A stretch of 64,000 nucleotides of DNA from Clostridiales bacterium (GCA_018371275.1 JAHALF010000002.1:124001-188000); one strand, 5' to 3'; counted from the stretch's first letter, positions 50,407-59,573 are shown. The notes: generated by a model not told the origin, from the sequence alone. Numbers and translations: made by a program.

Positions 50407-51415
50407 TTATATCATCTCCTCCACCCCTAGCAACAACAATTTGATTAGTCTCTTGAAGCCTTCTAACAACATTAACAATTTTTTGTTGTGCTTCTTCAAC
50501 ATCTGTTCTTCTAACTGGTCCCATAAAGTCCATATCTTCTTTTATCATAGCTGCTAAACGTTTTGATAAGTTATTAAATATAAGATTTTGTAACTCTTCT
50601 GTAGCCCCTTTAAGAGCAGTAGCAATATCTCTTTGATCAATATCTTCTCTAAGAACAGTTTGTATAGATCTATTATCAAGAGATAATAAGTCTTCAAATA
50701 CAAACATTTTCTTTTTAATTTCTTCACAAAGTTCAATTTCTTCTGCCTCAAGAGTATCCATAATATTTTTCTCTGTATTCCTATCAACAGAATTAAGTAT
50801 TTCTACTATAGCGTCTATACCACCAACATCTGTATACTCTGCTGTCATAAGAGTAGATATTTTCTTTTCAAGAGCAATTTCTACTTCTTTTATAATATCT
50901 GGATTTGTTCTATCCATTATAGCTACCCTTCTAGCAACATCTGCTTGTTTTTCTGCTGGTAAAGATGACAAGATTTCTCCTGCTTGTGTTGGCTTTAAAT
51001 AAGATAATATTAAAGCTATTGTTTGTGGATGCTCATTTTGTATAAAGTTTATAACTTGAGTAATATCATCTTTTCTAATGAAATCAAATGGTCTAACTTG
51101 TAAAGAAACTGTAAGCCTAGATATAATTTCATTTGCCTTATCATCTCCAAAGGACTGCTCTAAAAGTTGTTTAGCATATCCTATACCACCTTCAATAATA
51201 TATTTTTGGGCAATACATATTTGATAAAATTCTTCTAATATTCCTTCTTTAACTTCTGGTAATATACTATTAAGTCCTGCTATTTCAAGAGTTAAAGCCT
51301 CTATTTCTTCTTCTTTAAGGTGCTTAAAAACTTTAGCAGATTTTTCTGGTCCTAAACATACTAATAACATAGCTGCTTTAGTTTTTCCACCATATTCTTC
51401 TAATAAACTAGACAT
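50399..51415 (-). CDS. fliG: FliG flagellar motor switch protein
   Basis: A 338-aa switch protein with the N-terminal FliF-binding domain, armadillo middle domain ('EHPQTIALILSYLKPTQAGEIL') including the EHPQ motif, and C-terminal torque domain with charged residues 'DQRDIATALKGATEELQNLIFNNLSKRLA'. Length is standard. Encoded directly after fliF. Confidence 0.97.
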   Translation of the reverse strand: MSSLLEEYGGKTKAAMLLVCLGPEKSAKVFKHLKEEEIEALTLEIAGLNSILPEVKEGILEEFYQICIAQKYIIEGGIGYAKQLLEQSFGDDKANEIISRLTVSLQVRPFDFIRKDDITQVINFIQNEHPQTIALILSYLKPTQAGEILSSLPAEKQADVARRVAIMDRTNPDIIKEVEIALEKKISTLMTAEYTDVGGIDAIVEILNSVDRNTEKNIMDTLEAEEIELCEEIKKKMFVFEDLLSLDNRSIQTVLREDIDQRDIATALKGATEELQNLIFNNLSKRLAAMIKEDMDFMGPVRRTDVEEAQQKIVNVVRRLQETNQIVVARGGGDDIIV

Positions 51416-51421
51416 ATTTTA

Positions 51422-53032
51422 TCACTCCCATTCGTCATTAAGCCAATTTCTAAGAAGTTGAGCTGCTGCTTCTGGATTTTCATCTATAAATGACTCAATC
51501 TTAAGTTTAAATTCAGATTCAACCTCATTAATACCAGCAAGTTGCTCTGCAACTTCCTCGTCTTCTCTTTTATTAGTGGCTATAAGATCCTCAATAGATA
51601 TTTCTGGTTCAATCTCTTCAATTTCATCTGGTTGAGCCTTTTTAATAAGAGCAAGAGCAAGTAAAGCTATTAATACAACTAAAATTATTAAAACTATTAT
51701 TTGTTCTGCTTTTATAGGTTGTTTAACTTTATCTACAAATATTGGTTTTTCATAACCTGTAAGAGTTACATTTTCTATACCTGTTCCAGTTCTTATAGTA
51801 TCGAGTAATTGTTGATCCATATCTATTAAAACTGGTTGATTATTTTGTTCTTTAAATTGTTCCCAAGTAAGCTCTTTATTTATAGTTTTATTTTTTATCA
51901 AATCTTCTTGGTTATAATATTTATATTTATAAACTGTAACAGCAACAGATGATTGTTCTGGAACAAAGCTTCCACCTGCAACTTCTTTTAACTGTTCATT
52001 TTCATTATAACCAAATTCTGTTTCTTTGCTAGAACCATCATAACTACCTGTATTGTTTCCTGCCATAGCATAATTGGTTGGCGTTTGGTCATTAGATTCT
52101 ATTCCTGGCTCTGCTCCAACTTCACCATTTACAACACTTTCTGTTTGTTCTTTTTGAGTTTTAGGCACTCCAACAGTTGAATCTTGAACAGGAGGTGTTA
52201 AAACAAGATTTCTTTCTTGTATTTTATCCCAATCAAATTTAACGCTAGATATAACTTTAACTTCGTCATATAAAGGTTTTAAAGTATCTTGTATTTTTGT
52301 TTCTATTTCAGTTGTCTTATTCTTTTCTATTTCTTCTTTTTTGGAATGACTAATTCCATTATTTTCTTTGCCAGAATATAACAATTTACCTTTTGTATCT
52401 GCTATAGTAACATTTTCAACTTTAACTCCTTCTACACTACTAGCTATAAGGTTTGCTATTATAGCCCCTTGTTCTTCTGTAAATGTATTATCAACATTAA
52501 GTGTAACACCAGCGCTTGCTTCTTTTTTATTATTATTAAATACTACCGTATCTTCTGGTAAAGCTAGTTTAACTTTAGCCTCTTTTACATTTTCAAAGCT
52601 TTCTATAAGCTGTTCCATCTCTGCTTCTTTTAATCTTTGATACTGCTGATTTTTATCGTTTTCTGTCATCCCTATATCAATGTTAGCAGAAACATCATCA
52701 AATGTTAACCCTTCTTTACCTATTTCACTACCAGCAATAAGTATTTTAGCTCTACTTTCATCTTTTTCCAATACTTCTATACCAGTACCTTTATCTAATA
52801 GCTTGTTTTTAACTTGGTTATCATTTAGTACAGTTTCTATTTGACCTATAATTTCTGGATCTGCATTAGACTTTAAAACAACCCACTTAGGTTTAAAACT
52901 AATATATAGTAAAAGACCCAATATAACTACAAGCCCTATTGCAATAACAATTATTTTATTTCTTAAGCTTTTATCTATATTGCCCCATTTTTCAGCAAAT
53001 TTAGCTTTATAACTTAGTAGTTTTTCATGCAT
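51422..53032 (-). CDS. fliF: FliF MS-ring protein
   Basis: A 536-aa protein with two membrane helices (about 25-45 and 444-464) flanking ring-building domains, and a C-terminal FliG-binding tail ('NPEAAAQLLRNWLNDEWE'). 'LKEAEMEQLIESFENVKEAKVKLALPE' region is characteristic. The ATG at 53030-53032 is preferred to an upstream GTG since GAGGTG is seven bases before it. The loop (about 285-345) is Gly/Asn/Glu-rich. Confidence 0.95.
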   Translation of the reverse strand: MHEKLLSYKAKFAEKWGNIDKSLRNKIIVIAIGLVVILGLLLYISFKPKWVVLKSNADPEIIGQIETVLNDNQVKNKLLDKGTGIEVLEKDESRAKILIAGSEIGKEGLTFDDVSANIDIGMTENDKNQQYQRLKEAEMEQLIESFENVKEAKVKLALPEDTVVFNNNKKEASAGVTLNVDNTFTEEQGAIIANLIASSVEGVKVENVTIADTKGKLLYSGKENNGISHSKKEEIEKNKTTEIETKIQDTLKPLYDEVKVISSVKFDWDKIQERNLVLTPPVQDSTVGVPKTQKEQTESVVNGEVGAEPGIESNDQTPTNYAMAGNNTGSYDGSSKETEFGYNENEQLKEVAGGSFVPEQSSVAVTVYKYKYYNQEDLIKNKTINKELTWEQFKEQNNQPVLIDMDQQLLDTIRTGTGIENVTLTGYEKPIFVDKVKQPIKAEQIIVLIILVVLIALLALALIKKAQPDEIEEIEPEISIEDLIATNKREDEEVAEQLAGINEVESEFKLKIESFIDENPEAAAQLLRNWLNDEWE

Positions 53033-53106
53033 ATTCACACCTCATATAAGTATTTTTTATAAAACAAACATCACATATGTAAATAATGTTTTGTTTATAA
53101 TTTTAT

Positions 53107-53418
53107 CTAAATAGCTATCCTCATAATTTCTTGATAAGCTGTCAAAATTTTATTTGTAACTTGTGATGTAAATTGTATAGCAGAACTTGCTCTAGATTGA
53201 GCCATAGAAAGTGCTATCATATCATCTGATTTACCTGTTATAAAATCCAATTGTTTTTGTTCTACATCTTTTTGAATAATATTTGTATCTTCTAAAAGAT
53301 TAACTGCTTGATCAAAAAATTTACTAAAAGGGTCAGTCTTTAATACCTTATCAACATTAGTTTCTATACTAAATTTTAGTCCATTACTAATTAACTGTCC
53401 ATTATTTTCTATACGCAC
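53107..53418 (-). CDS. fliE: FliE basal body protein
   Basis: A 103-aa adaptor between MS ring and rod. The C-terminus 'MIALSMAQSRASSAIQFTSQVTNKILTAYQEIMRI' carries the family helices. The start is GTG (53416-53418), five bases after GGGGGGAT. Confidence 0.95.
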   Translation of the reverse strand: MRIENNGQLISNGLKFSIETNVDKVLKTDPFSKFFDQAVNLLEDTNIIQKDVEQKQLDFITGKSDDMIALSMAQSRASSAIQFTSQVTNKILTAYQEIMRIAI

Positions 53419-53439
53419 TACATATCCCCCCTAAAATAA

Positions 53440-53895
53440 CTATTTTCCTATTTCTAAAGTTTTATTAATCATACCTTTAGTAATATTAACTGCTGTAATA
53501 TTAGCCTCATATGCACGATTAGCTGATATCATATTAACCATTTCTTCAACTACATTAACATTAGGCTTTTGTACATAGCCATTTTCATCGGCATCTGGAT
53601 GACTAGGGTTATATTCTTTAGGTCCTTCAGTATTATCAACAGCTATTCTATCTACCTTAACTCCAGAAACACTACTATTATTAGCACTATTATTTAATGC
53701 CGTATTAAACATACTTCGAAAAGAATTTTTATCATTAGATATTTCTTTAAAAAGAACTGTTTTCCTTTTATAAGGTCCACCTTCTGCTGTTCTTGTTGTA
53801 TCTATATTGGCCATATTCTGACTTATTATATCCATTCTTAAGCTCTGTGCTGTAAGACCTGTTGCACTTGTGTTTAAACTATCAAAAAACGACAT
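53440..53895 (-). CDS. flgC: FlgC proximal rod protein
   Basis: A 151-aa rod subunit. 'SFFDSLNTSATGLTAQSLRMDIISQNMANIDTTRT' N-terminal and 'VEEMVNMISANRAYEANITAVNITKGMI' C-terminal regions are typical, including the YVxxPNVNVVEEM pattern. Second gene of the flagellar run. Confidence 0.96.
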   Translation of the reverse strand: MSFFDSLNTSATGLTAQSLRMDIISQNMANIDTTRTAEGGPYKRKTVLFKEISNDKNSFRSMFNTALNNSANNSSVSGVKVDRIAVDNTEGPKEYNPSHPDADENGYVQKPNVNVVEEMVNMISANRAYEANITAVNITKGMINKTLEIGK

Positions 53896-53916
53896 ATTTT
53901 ATCCTCCTACAAATAA

Positions 53917-54297
53917 TTATTTAAATGTACTATATACAGTATTTGTTACGTTAGAGTTAGAAAGAACACTATTTACTATAAAATCATATTTTGTTGAATT
54001 TTTGTAAAAATCTATCATTTCTGTTTCTATATCAACACTATTTCCATCAAGAGTTGTACTATTTTGTTTTGCACTTACTTTTATATTAGGCATAACTGTA
54101 CCCATATGGTCTATGCCTGTCTTTTTAGTTTCTTCTATAGCTTTAGAAAGTGTATTTTCAAACTCTACAGTTTTCTTTTTATAATTAGGCGTATCTATAT
54201 TAGCCATATTATTTAATATAACTTGATTTTTATATTGTGTAGCTTGCATAGCTGTTTCCAATATTCTGTTCTGTGTAAATAATCTATCAAAAACCAT
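53917..54297 (-). CDS. flgB: FlgB proximal rod protein
   Basis: A 126-aa rod subunit with 'LFTQNRILETAMQATQYKNQVILNNMANIDTPNYKKK' at the N-terminus and 'NSVDIETEMIDFYKNSTKYDFI' near the C-terminus. It is the first gene of the large flagellar cluster. ATG 54295-54297 is chosen, with AAAGGAG eight bases upstream; an in-frame TTG six bases earlier is less likely. Confidence 0.95.
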   Translation of the reverse strand: MVFDRLFTQNRILETAMQATQYKNQVILNNMANIDTPNYKKKTVEFENTLSKAIEETKKTGIDHMGTVMPNIKVSAKQNSTTLDGNSVDIETEMIDFYKNSTKYDFIVNSVLSNSNVTNTVYSTFK

Positions 54298-54303
54298 AAT
54301 CAA

Positions 54304-54597
54304 CTCTCCTTTATCTTATACATTTTAACTTATTTTTTTAAAAAAGTAAAGTTTTTTTATGTAAATATTTGAAGTTTATAGTCGCATTAAATAATTTTAT
54401 GAACTATTTAGTATTTAAACTTATTTTTCAAATTATATATTGCTTATTTAACTAATCTATATATGGTATTACTTCATCCTTTTATTAAATATTTATATAT
54501 AAATTAAGTCTACCAAAAAATTTTTTGTCTATATATTGATTTAACTAACTAATTTTTTATTAAATATTTGGTATATTATGACTATTTCTTTAATAAC
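54304..54597. other. non-coding leader region upstream of the flagellar cluster
   Basis: About 300 bp of AT-rich sequence between flgB and the spoVFB terminator, expected to hold the promoter of the ~27-kb flagellar transcript. I found only weak candidates (for example TTGAAA-17-AATAGT on the minus strand near 54402-54430) and a CAAAAAATTTTTTG palindrome at about 54514-54527. No open reading frame or RNA gene is evident. Confidence 0.4.
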
Positions 54598-54640
54598 AAA
54601 GAATAGAGTATAAGATTTAAAATTCTATACTCTATTCTTT
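54598..54640. terminator. terminator after spoVFB
   Basis: AAAGAATAGAGTATA (54598-54612) pairs perfectly with TATACTCTATTCTTT (54626-54640) across a 13-base loop; it starts five bases after the spoVFB stop on the minus strand. Confidence 0.75.
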
Positions 54641-54644
54641 ATTT

Positions 54645-55232
54645 TTATTCATAATCTTTTAGTATTGGTTGTATTTGCTCTCCCTTTAAAGCTTCAAATA
54701 TAGTTTCTGGTATTTTATCAAAATGTGCTACAATAGATTTTGGTTTTTTTATATAATCATCTTGACCAAAAGGTACAAAATATATATTTTTTCTATTTAT
54801 CATACCACCTATATTTTCCATATTTGCTCCTAACCCGTCATTAGTTGCTACTGCTATTATAATTGGCTTATTATTTCTTATATGTGCCTTACTTGCCATT
54901 AATACTGGTGTATCACATATACCATTATTCATTTTTGCAAGTGTATTTCCTGTACATGGTGCTATAACAAATATATCTAAAAAATTTTTGGGTCCTATAG
55001 GCTCTGCTTGTTCTATAGTTTTTATAATCTTATTACCTGTTATCTCTTCTACTTGTTTTATAAAATCTTCAGCTCTTCCAAATCTTGTATCAATACTTTG
55101 AGAATTAAAAGAAAAAACTGGATAAACATTTGCTTTTAACTCTATTAATTTCTTAATCTGCTCTATCGTTTCCTTAAATGTACAAAAAGAACCTGTTAAG
55201 GCATATCCTATATTTACTCCTTCAAAATCCAT
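54645..55232 (-). CDS. spoVFB: dipicolinate synthase subunit B
   Basis: A 195-aa flavoprotein-fold protein. 'NIGYALTGSFCTFKETIEQIKKL' at the start, 'PIGPKNFLDIFVIAPCTGNTLAKMNNGICDTPVLMASKAH' and 'ATNDGLGANMENIGGM' are typical of SpoVFB/DpaB. With SpoVFA it makes the dipicolinic acid that fills the spore core. The A subunit is normally the gene directly upstream, but here feo genes lie there, so spoVFB is alone. AGGTGAT precedes the ATG. Confidence 0.92.
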   Translation of the reverse strand: MDFEGVNIGYALTGSFCTFKETIEQIKKLIELKANVYPVFSFNSQSIDTRFGRAEDFIKQVEEITGNKIIKTIEQAEPIGPKNFLDIFVIAPCTGNTLAKMNNGICDTPVLMASKAHIRNNKPIIIAVATNDGLGANMENIGGMINRKNIYFVPFGQDDYIKKPKSIVAHFDKIPETIFEALKGEQIQPILKDYE

Positions 55233-55309
55233 TTTATCACCTCCATATTTTAATAATATGAAGTATAAAAAAATTGGTTACAAAATTTTAAATGCAATAA
55301 AAAAATAAT

Positions 55310-55343
55310 AAAGTCTATTAATATAAATTTTTTAATAGACTTT
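55310..55343 (-). terminator. terminator of the feo operon
   Basis: AAAGTCTATTAA (55310-55321) pairs with TTAATAGACTTT (55332-55343); on the minus strand it is followed by a T-rich run (complement of 55295-55309). Confidence 0.8.
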
Positions 55344-55351
55344 TATTATTT

Positions 55352-55489
55352 TTAACGATGGTTACAACCAGAACAACCACTATTATCTCCACAACCACAA
55401 CATTTACCTTTTTTCTTATCTTTAACCATTTTTATAATAGCTAAAATAAAAAGTAATATTATTATACCTAAAATAATATATGTGCTCAA
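55352..55489 (-). CDS. FeoB-associated Cys-rich membrane protein
   Basis: A 45-aa protein: one membrane helix (about 4-21) then 'KKKGKCCGCGDNSGCSGCNHR' features with six cysteines. Such proteins follow feoB in many Firmicutes and may deliver or sense iron. It starts with TTG (55487-55489) after GGGTGAT, 29 bases after the feoB stop, and ends just before the operon terminator. Confidence 0.85.
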   Translation of the reverse strand: MSTYIILGIIILLFILAIIKMVKDKKKGKCCGCGDNSGCSGCNHR

Positions 55490-55518
55490 AAAATCACCCT
55501 CTTAAAATAAAATAATAG

Positions 55519-57621
55519 TTAATATTTGCTTTTTCTAAACATCATATAAAGAACAAATATTATAACTAGTATAGATAGTATTGCACCAAACCCAAAATTA
55601 GAACCTAAAAATATAACATTACCTAATTGATATATAACAAAAGAAACAAGATATGCAACTAAAGTTTGATAACTTATAGCTATTAAAGTCCATTTCCAAT
55701 TACCCATTTCTCTTTTTATAGCACCAACAGCTGCAAAACAAGGTGCACATAACATATTAAATGCCACAAAAGAGTATGCACTTACTGTTGTAAACATAGA
55801 TGATATTTGTGTAATTAATCCTGCATCTGTTTCTGTAACACCATCACCTAATCCTAACAATACACCATAAGTACTAACTAATTGTTCTTTAGCTATAAGT
55901 CCATTTATTGTAGCAACAGCAGCTTTCCAGTTATTAAATCCTAAAGGTGCAAATATAGGAGCAATTATTCTTCCTATATTAGCTAATATACTTTCTTCTA
56001 CATCTACCATTTTAAAATTAAAATTAAATCTACTTAAAAACCATAATATTATAGAAGCTGCAAATATTACTGTACCAGCTTTAATAATAAATGATTTAAC
56101 TCTATCCCACATATGTCTTAAAACTGTTTTTGCTGAAGGTATATGATATTTAGGTAACTCCATAATAAATGGAGATGTATCACCACTAAAACCTTTTAAT
56201 TTTTTAAGTATTAAGCCAGATATCATTATCATAATAATACCTAAAAAATATATAGATGGTCCAATTAAAGAATTTTCTGGAAATAATGCTGCACCAAAAA
56301 GCGCTATAACAGGTAACTTAGCTCCGCAAGGCATAAATGTAGTAACCATTACTGTTATTTTTCTATCTCGTTCATTTTCTATAGTTCTAGATGCCATAAT
56401 ACCAGGAACTCCACAACCTGTGCTTATAAGCATAGGTATAAATGACTTACCAGATAAACCCACTTTTCTAAAAATTTTATCCATAATAAATGCAATTCTT
56501 GACATATACCCAAAATCTTCTAATAAAGATAAAAAGAAGAATAAAATAAACATTTGCGGTACAAACCCCAATATAGCTCCAACACCAGCTACTATACCAT
56601 CTATAATAAGACTATATAACCAATCTGCTACATTTAAACTTTCTAAAATACCACCTATAAAGTTATTAACATAAGTACCAAAAAATACTTCATTAGTCCA
56701 GTCTGTAACAGTTGTACCTATAGTTGTTACTGATACATAATATATTAAAAACATAATACCAAAAAATATTGGTAATCCTAAATATTTATTAGTTAAAATT
56801 TTATCTATTCTATTAGATATATCATCATTTGCATCTCTTTTTTTAGAAACTACTTGGGCTGATATATTTGTAATGTAACTATACCTTTCATTTATAATTA
56901 TACTTTCGCTTTCATCATCAAAGTATTTTTCTACTTCTTTAATAATATTATCTATTTTATTATATTCATCATTACTTAAATTTATTTTTTCTAAAACTTT
57001 TTTATCTCTTTCAAAAACCTTTATACTATACCATCTTTTATTTTTACCTTCATCTATATGTATAATGCTTTCTATTTGTGATAAAGCTTTTTCTATCTTT
57101 TCTGAAAATATATCTAAATTTTTGTTTGTATTGTTATTCACAACCTCTAGAGCTTTTTCTATAAGTATGTTTAATCCATCACCTTTTAAGGCTGATGTTT
57201 CTATAATTGTGCAGCCAATAAAATTAGATAATTTATCAACATCTATACTTTCTCCATTTTTTTTAACAATATCCATCATATTAAGAGCAATTATTGTAGG
57301 GATACCCATTTCAACAACCTGTGTTGTAAGATATAAGTTTCTTTCTATATTAGAAGCATCTATTATATTTATTATAACATCTGGCCTTTCTTCCATAATA
57401 TAATCTCTAGTTATAATTTCTTCTATTGTATATGGAGATAAAGAATAAATACCAGGCAAATCTACAAGGGTTAAATCTTTTTTATTTTTAACTTCCCCTG
57501 ACTTTTTTTCTACTGTAACACCAGGCCAGTTACCTACATATTGAAAATTACCTGTTAAGTTATTAAACATAGTTGTTTTACCACAATTGGGGTTACCAAC
57601 TAATCCAATATTTATCGCCAT
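55519..57621 (-). CDS. feoB: FeoB ferrous iron transporter
   Basis: A 700-aa protein with an N-terminal G domain (P-loop 'GNPNCGKT', residues 9-16; 'DLPGIYSLSPYT' G3/switch), a helical GDI-like domain, and a membrane domain with two 'Gate' motifs ('FIPMLISTGCGVPGIMASRT' and 'CAPCFAAVGAIKREM'). It imports Fe2+. Start ATG 57619-57621 is used because GAGGAGTG lies six bases before it, inside a longer in-frame extension. It begins one base after the feoA stop. Confidence 0.96.
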   Translation of the reverse strand: MAINIGLVGNPNCGKTTMFNNLTGNFQYVGNWPGVTVEKKSGEVKNKKDLTLVDLPGIYSLSPYTIEEIITRDYIMEERPDVIINIIDASNIERNLYLTTQVVEMGIPTIIALNMMDIVKKNGESIDVDKLSNFIGCTIIETSALKGDGLNILIEKALEVVNNNTNKNLDIFSEKIEKALSQIESIIHIDEGKNKRWYSIKVFERDKKVLEKINLSNDEYNKIDNIIKEVEKYFDDESESIIINERYSYITNISAQVVSKKRDANDDISNRIDKILTNKYLGLPIFFGIMFLIYYVSVTTIGTTVTDWTNEVFFGTYVNNFIGGILESLNVADWLYSLIIDGIVAGVGAILGFVPQMFILFFFLSLLEDFGYMSRIAFIMDKIFRKVGLSGKSFIPMLISTGCGVPGIMASRTIENERDRKITVMVTTFMPCGAKLPVIALFGAALFPENSLIGPSIYFLGIIMIMISGLILKKLKGFSGDTSPFIMELPKYHIPSAKTVLRHMWDRVKSFIIKAGTVIFAASIILWFLSRFNFNFKMVDVEESILANIGRIIAPIFAPLGFNNWKAAVATINGLIAKEQLVSTYGVLLGLGDGVTETDAGLITQISSMFTTVSAYSFVAFNMLCAPCFAAVGAIKREMGNWKWTLIAISYQTLVAYLVSFVIYQLGNVIFLGSNFGFGAILSILVIIFVLYMMFRKSKY

Positions 57622-57622
57622 A

Positions 57623-57853
57623 CTATTCACACTCCTCAACTAATATTATTTTAGCATCTGCCTTTCTTATAGTAAGCTCATATCCTCTTATATATATTTC
57701 TATAGGATCACCTAACGGAGCTGTTTTTCTAACTAAAATATTAGTACCTTTTGTTATACCCATATCCATAATACGTCTTTTAAGGGCACCTTCGCCAATA
57801 ACCTTTATAACTTCTACATTTTTCCCAACCTTTATTTCACTTAATTCTTTCAT
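57623..57853 (-). CDS. feoA: FeoA ferrous iron transport protein
   Basis: A 76-aa SH3-like domain protein with 'GALKRRIMDMGITKGTNILVRKTAPLGDP' region and 'IRGYELTIRKADA', hallmarks of FeoA. It assists FeoB. First gene of the feoA-feoB-Cys-rich operon, after a predicted promoter and possible iron-regulator site. Confidence 0.95.
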   Translation of the reverse strand: MKELSEIKVGKNVEVIKVIGEGALKRRIMDMGITKGTNILVRKTAPLGDPIEIYIRGYELTIRKADAKIILVEECE

Positions 57854-57903
57854 ATTATTACCCCTCTATAAATATATGACTAAATAAGATTAAACTTATA
57901 ATA

Positions 57904-57927
57904 TTAGCATTAACTAACTTAATTTTA
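57904..57927 (-). promoter_or_regulatory. feoA promoter -10 region with candidate metal-regulator site
   Basis: On the minus strand TTGACA (57945-57950) and TAAAAT (57922-57927) are 17 bases apart. Directly downstream TTAG-CATTAA-CTAA (57904-57917) forms a small dyad with the TTAG/CTAA ends seen in DtxR-type sites. The likely binder, a DtxR/MntR-family protein, is encoded at 59574-59954. Confidence 0.45.
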
Positions 57928-58013
57928 CATCTACTAACAGTCTTTGTCAATAAAAACTTTATATCATAAAAATTATAAAATAAAAAATATTTTTTTATAC
58001 TATCTTTAATCTA

Positions 58014-58056
58014 TTGACAATAATTATTATTTAATGTATAATGAACATTGTTCATT
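58014..58056 (+). promoter_or_regulatory. promoter and palindromic operator of the TetR operon
   Basis: TTGACA (58014-58019) and TATAAT (58037-58042) are perfect consensus with 17-base spacing. AATGAACA-T-TGTTCATT (58040-58056), a perfect inverted repeat, overlaps the -10 box. This is a textbook position for autorepression by the TetR protein encoded first in the operon. Confidence 0.8.
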
Positions 58057-58075
58057 GTGTTGTGGAGGTGTTTTA

Positions 58076-58621
58076 ATGAATTTATATGATAAAATCCTTA
58101 ATATAAGTAAAAACATAGCTATAGAACAAGGACTTAACTGTATAAATATGAGATTAATTGCTAAAAAATGTGATATTGCTCTTGGCTCTATATATAACTA
58201 TTTCCCTTCTAAGTCCGACTTACTTATAGTTACTATTGAATCTATATGGAAAGATATTTTTAACCTTGAAAATTGTTCTTTTAAATTTGAAAATTTTTCA
58301 GATACTATACTCTATATTTTTGAAACAATAAATAAAAATTTAAAAAAATATCCAGATTTCTTTACATTACATTCTATAAGCCTAGATATTAGTAATAAGG
58401 ATAAAGGTAAAAAATCTATGGATATATTTTTAAAAAATATTAAAAATTTTTTATTAAAAATATTAGAAAATGATAAAAACGTACGTTCTAATGCTTTTAA
58501 TGAAGATTTAACACCTGAAATATTTGTTGATTATATATTTAATTTATTAATATATTTAATATTTAATAAAAACACAAACTGCAATGCTTTAGTAAAATTA
58601 ATAGAAAACACTATATATTAA
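58076..58621 (+). CDS. TetR/AcrR-family transcriptional regulator
   Basis: A 181-aa repressor with N-terminal HTH ('INMRLIAKKCDIALGSIYNYFPSKSDLL', about 19-46) and a helical ligand-binding domain. The start is the ATG at 58076 after GGAGGTG; longer in-frame translation from 58034 would begin inside the -10 box. It probably represses itself and the two membrane-protein genes downstream through the palindrome at 58040-58056. Ligand unknown. Confidence 0.9.
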   Translation: MNLYDKILNISKNIAIEQGLNCINMRLIAKKCDIALGSIYNYFPSKSDLLIVTIESIWKDIFNLENCSFKFENFSDTILYIFETINKNLKKYPDFFTLHSISLDISNKDKGKKSMDIFLKNIKNFLLKILENDKNVRSNAFNEDLTPEIFVDYIFNLLIYLIFNKNTNCNALVKLIENTIY

Positions 58622-58639
58622 ATCTTTAGGAGGTACATT

Positions 58640-59056
58640 ATGAAAGTAAAAAAACACACATTATTATTAATAGCAAGTTTAGTTTGGCTAATAGCTGGAT
58701 TCAATGTCTTAAATATAGGTATAGTTACATACAAGAATTATGTAACTATACTTAATATAATACTGTCTTTATTTGTTTTCTCTATATTTTGGTTTATGAT
58801 TTTTAAAAAATTAGTTTTTAAACATACAAATAGAATTAAAGAGTTTAAAGAAGAATTTCAGTTTTTCTTAAATTTTTTTGATAAAAAATCCTTTATTATT
58901 ATGGCATCTATGATAACTCTTGGTGTTTTAATAAGAACTCTACATTTAGCGCCAGATGTATTTATAGCTGTTTTTTATTCTGGATTAGGCTCTGCCCTCT
59001 TTTTAGCTGGTATATTATTTGGATATAACTATTTTAAATATATTACTAATAAATAG
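58640..59056 (+). CDS. unknown four-helix membrane protein in the TetR operon
   Basis: A 138-aa protein with about four membrane segments ('LLLIASLVWLIAGFNVL', 'ILNIILSLFVFSIFWFMIF', 'FIIMASMITLGVLIRTL', 'ALFLAGILFGYNYF') and a charged loop between the second and third. I do not recognise the family. AGGAGG lies seven bases before the ATG. It sits between the TetR gene and a DUF2871 gene. Confidence 0.7.
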   Translation: MKVKKHTLLLIASLVWLIAGFNVLNIGIVTYKNYVTILNIILSLFVFSIFWFMIFKKLVFKHTNRIKEFKEEFQFFLNFFDKKSFIIMASMITLGVLIRTLHLAPDVFIAVFYSGLGSALFLAGILFGYNYFKYITNK

Positions 59057-59081
59057 TCTATAATTTTAAGGAGGAATTTTT

Positions 59082-59510
59082 ATGAAAAAATTAATTAATA
59101 TATCATTTATTTATTTTATTTTAGCAATGGTATGTGGTGTATTTTATAGAGAATTTACAAAATTTTTCAACTTTACAGATAAAACAACATTATCTTTTAC
59201 CCATTCACATTTATTAACACTTGGTACAATATTATTTTTAATACTATCACTATTTTCTATAAATACAGACTTATTAAGCCATAAAAAATTTAAGGTCTTT
59301 TTAAGATTGTATAATATATCTTTACCTTTTATGGTTATTATGATGATTATAAGAGGTGTAATACAAGTTTTAAATGTTAATATATCATCTGGTGTTAATG
59401 CTGCTATATCTGGTATGGCTGGTATAGCTCATATACTAATATTAGTATCTTTTATTATTTTATTTATAATATTTAAAAATTTAAATGTTGATAAAAATAA
59501 TAAACAATAA
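59082..59510 (+). CDS. DUF2871-family membrane protein
   Basis: A 142-aa protein with four membrane helices. 'MVCGVFYREFTKF', 'LSFTHSHLLTLGT' (with conserved His residues in the membrane) and 'GMAGIAHILILVSFIILF' match DUF2871. The paired histidines inside membrane segments hint at metal or haem binding, but this is a guess. AAGGAGG precedes the ATG. Third in the TetR-controlled unit. Confidence 0.78.
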   Translation: MKKLINISFIYFILAMVCGVFYREFTKFFNFTDKTTLSFTHSHLLTLGTILFLILSLFSINTDLLSHKKFKVFLRLYNISLPFMVIMMIIRGVIQVLNVNISSGVNAAISGMAGIAHILILVSFIILFIIFKNLNVDKNNKQ

Positions 59511-59573
59511 TCTTGAAAATTTAATTATTGTATGATATGATTATATCTAAACTATTATAAGTGAGGTGTTTTA

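Noticed and set aside
49968..50557. Open frames antisense to fliH and fliG
   Set aside because: They arise from the Glu/Lys-rich coiled coil of FliH read backwards (Phe/Leu-rich product) and have no translation signals.
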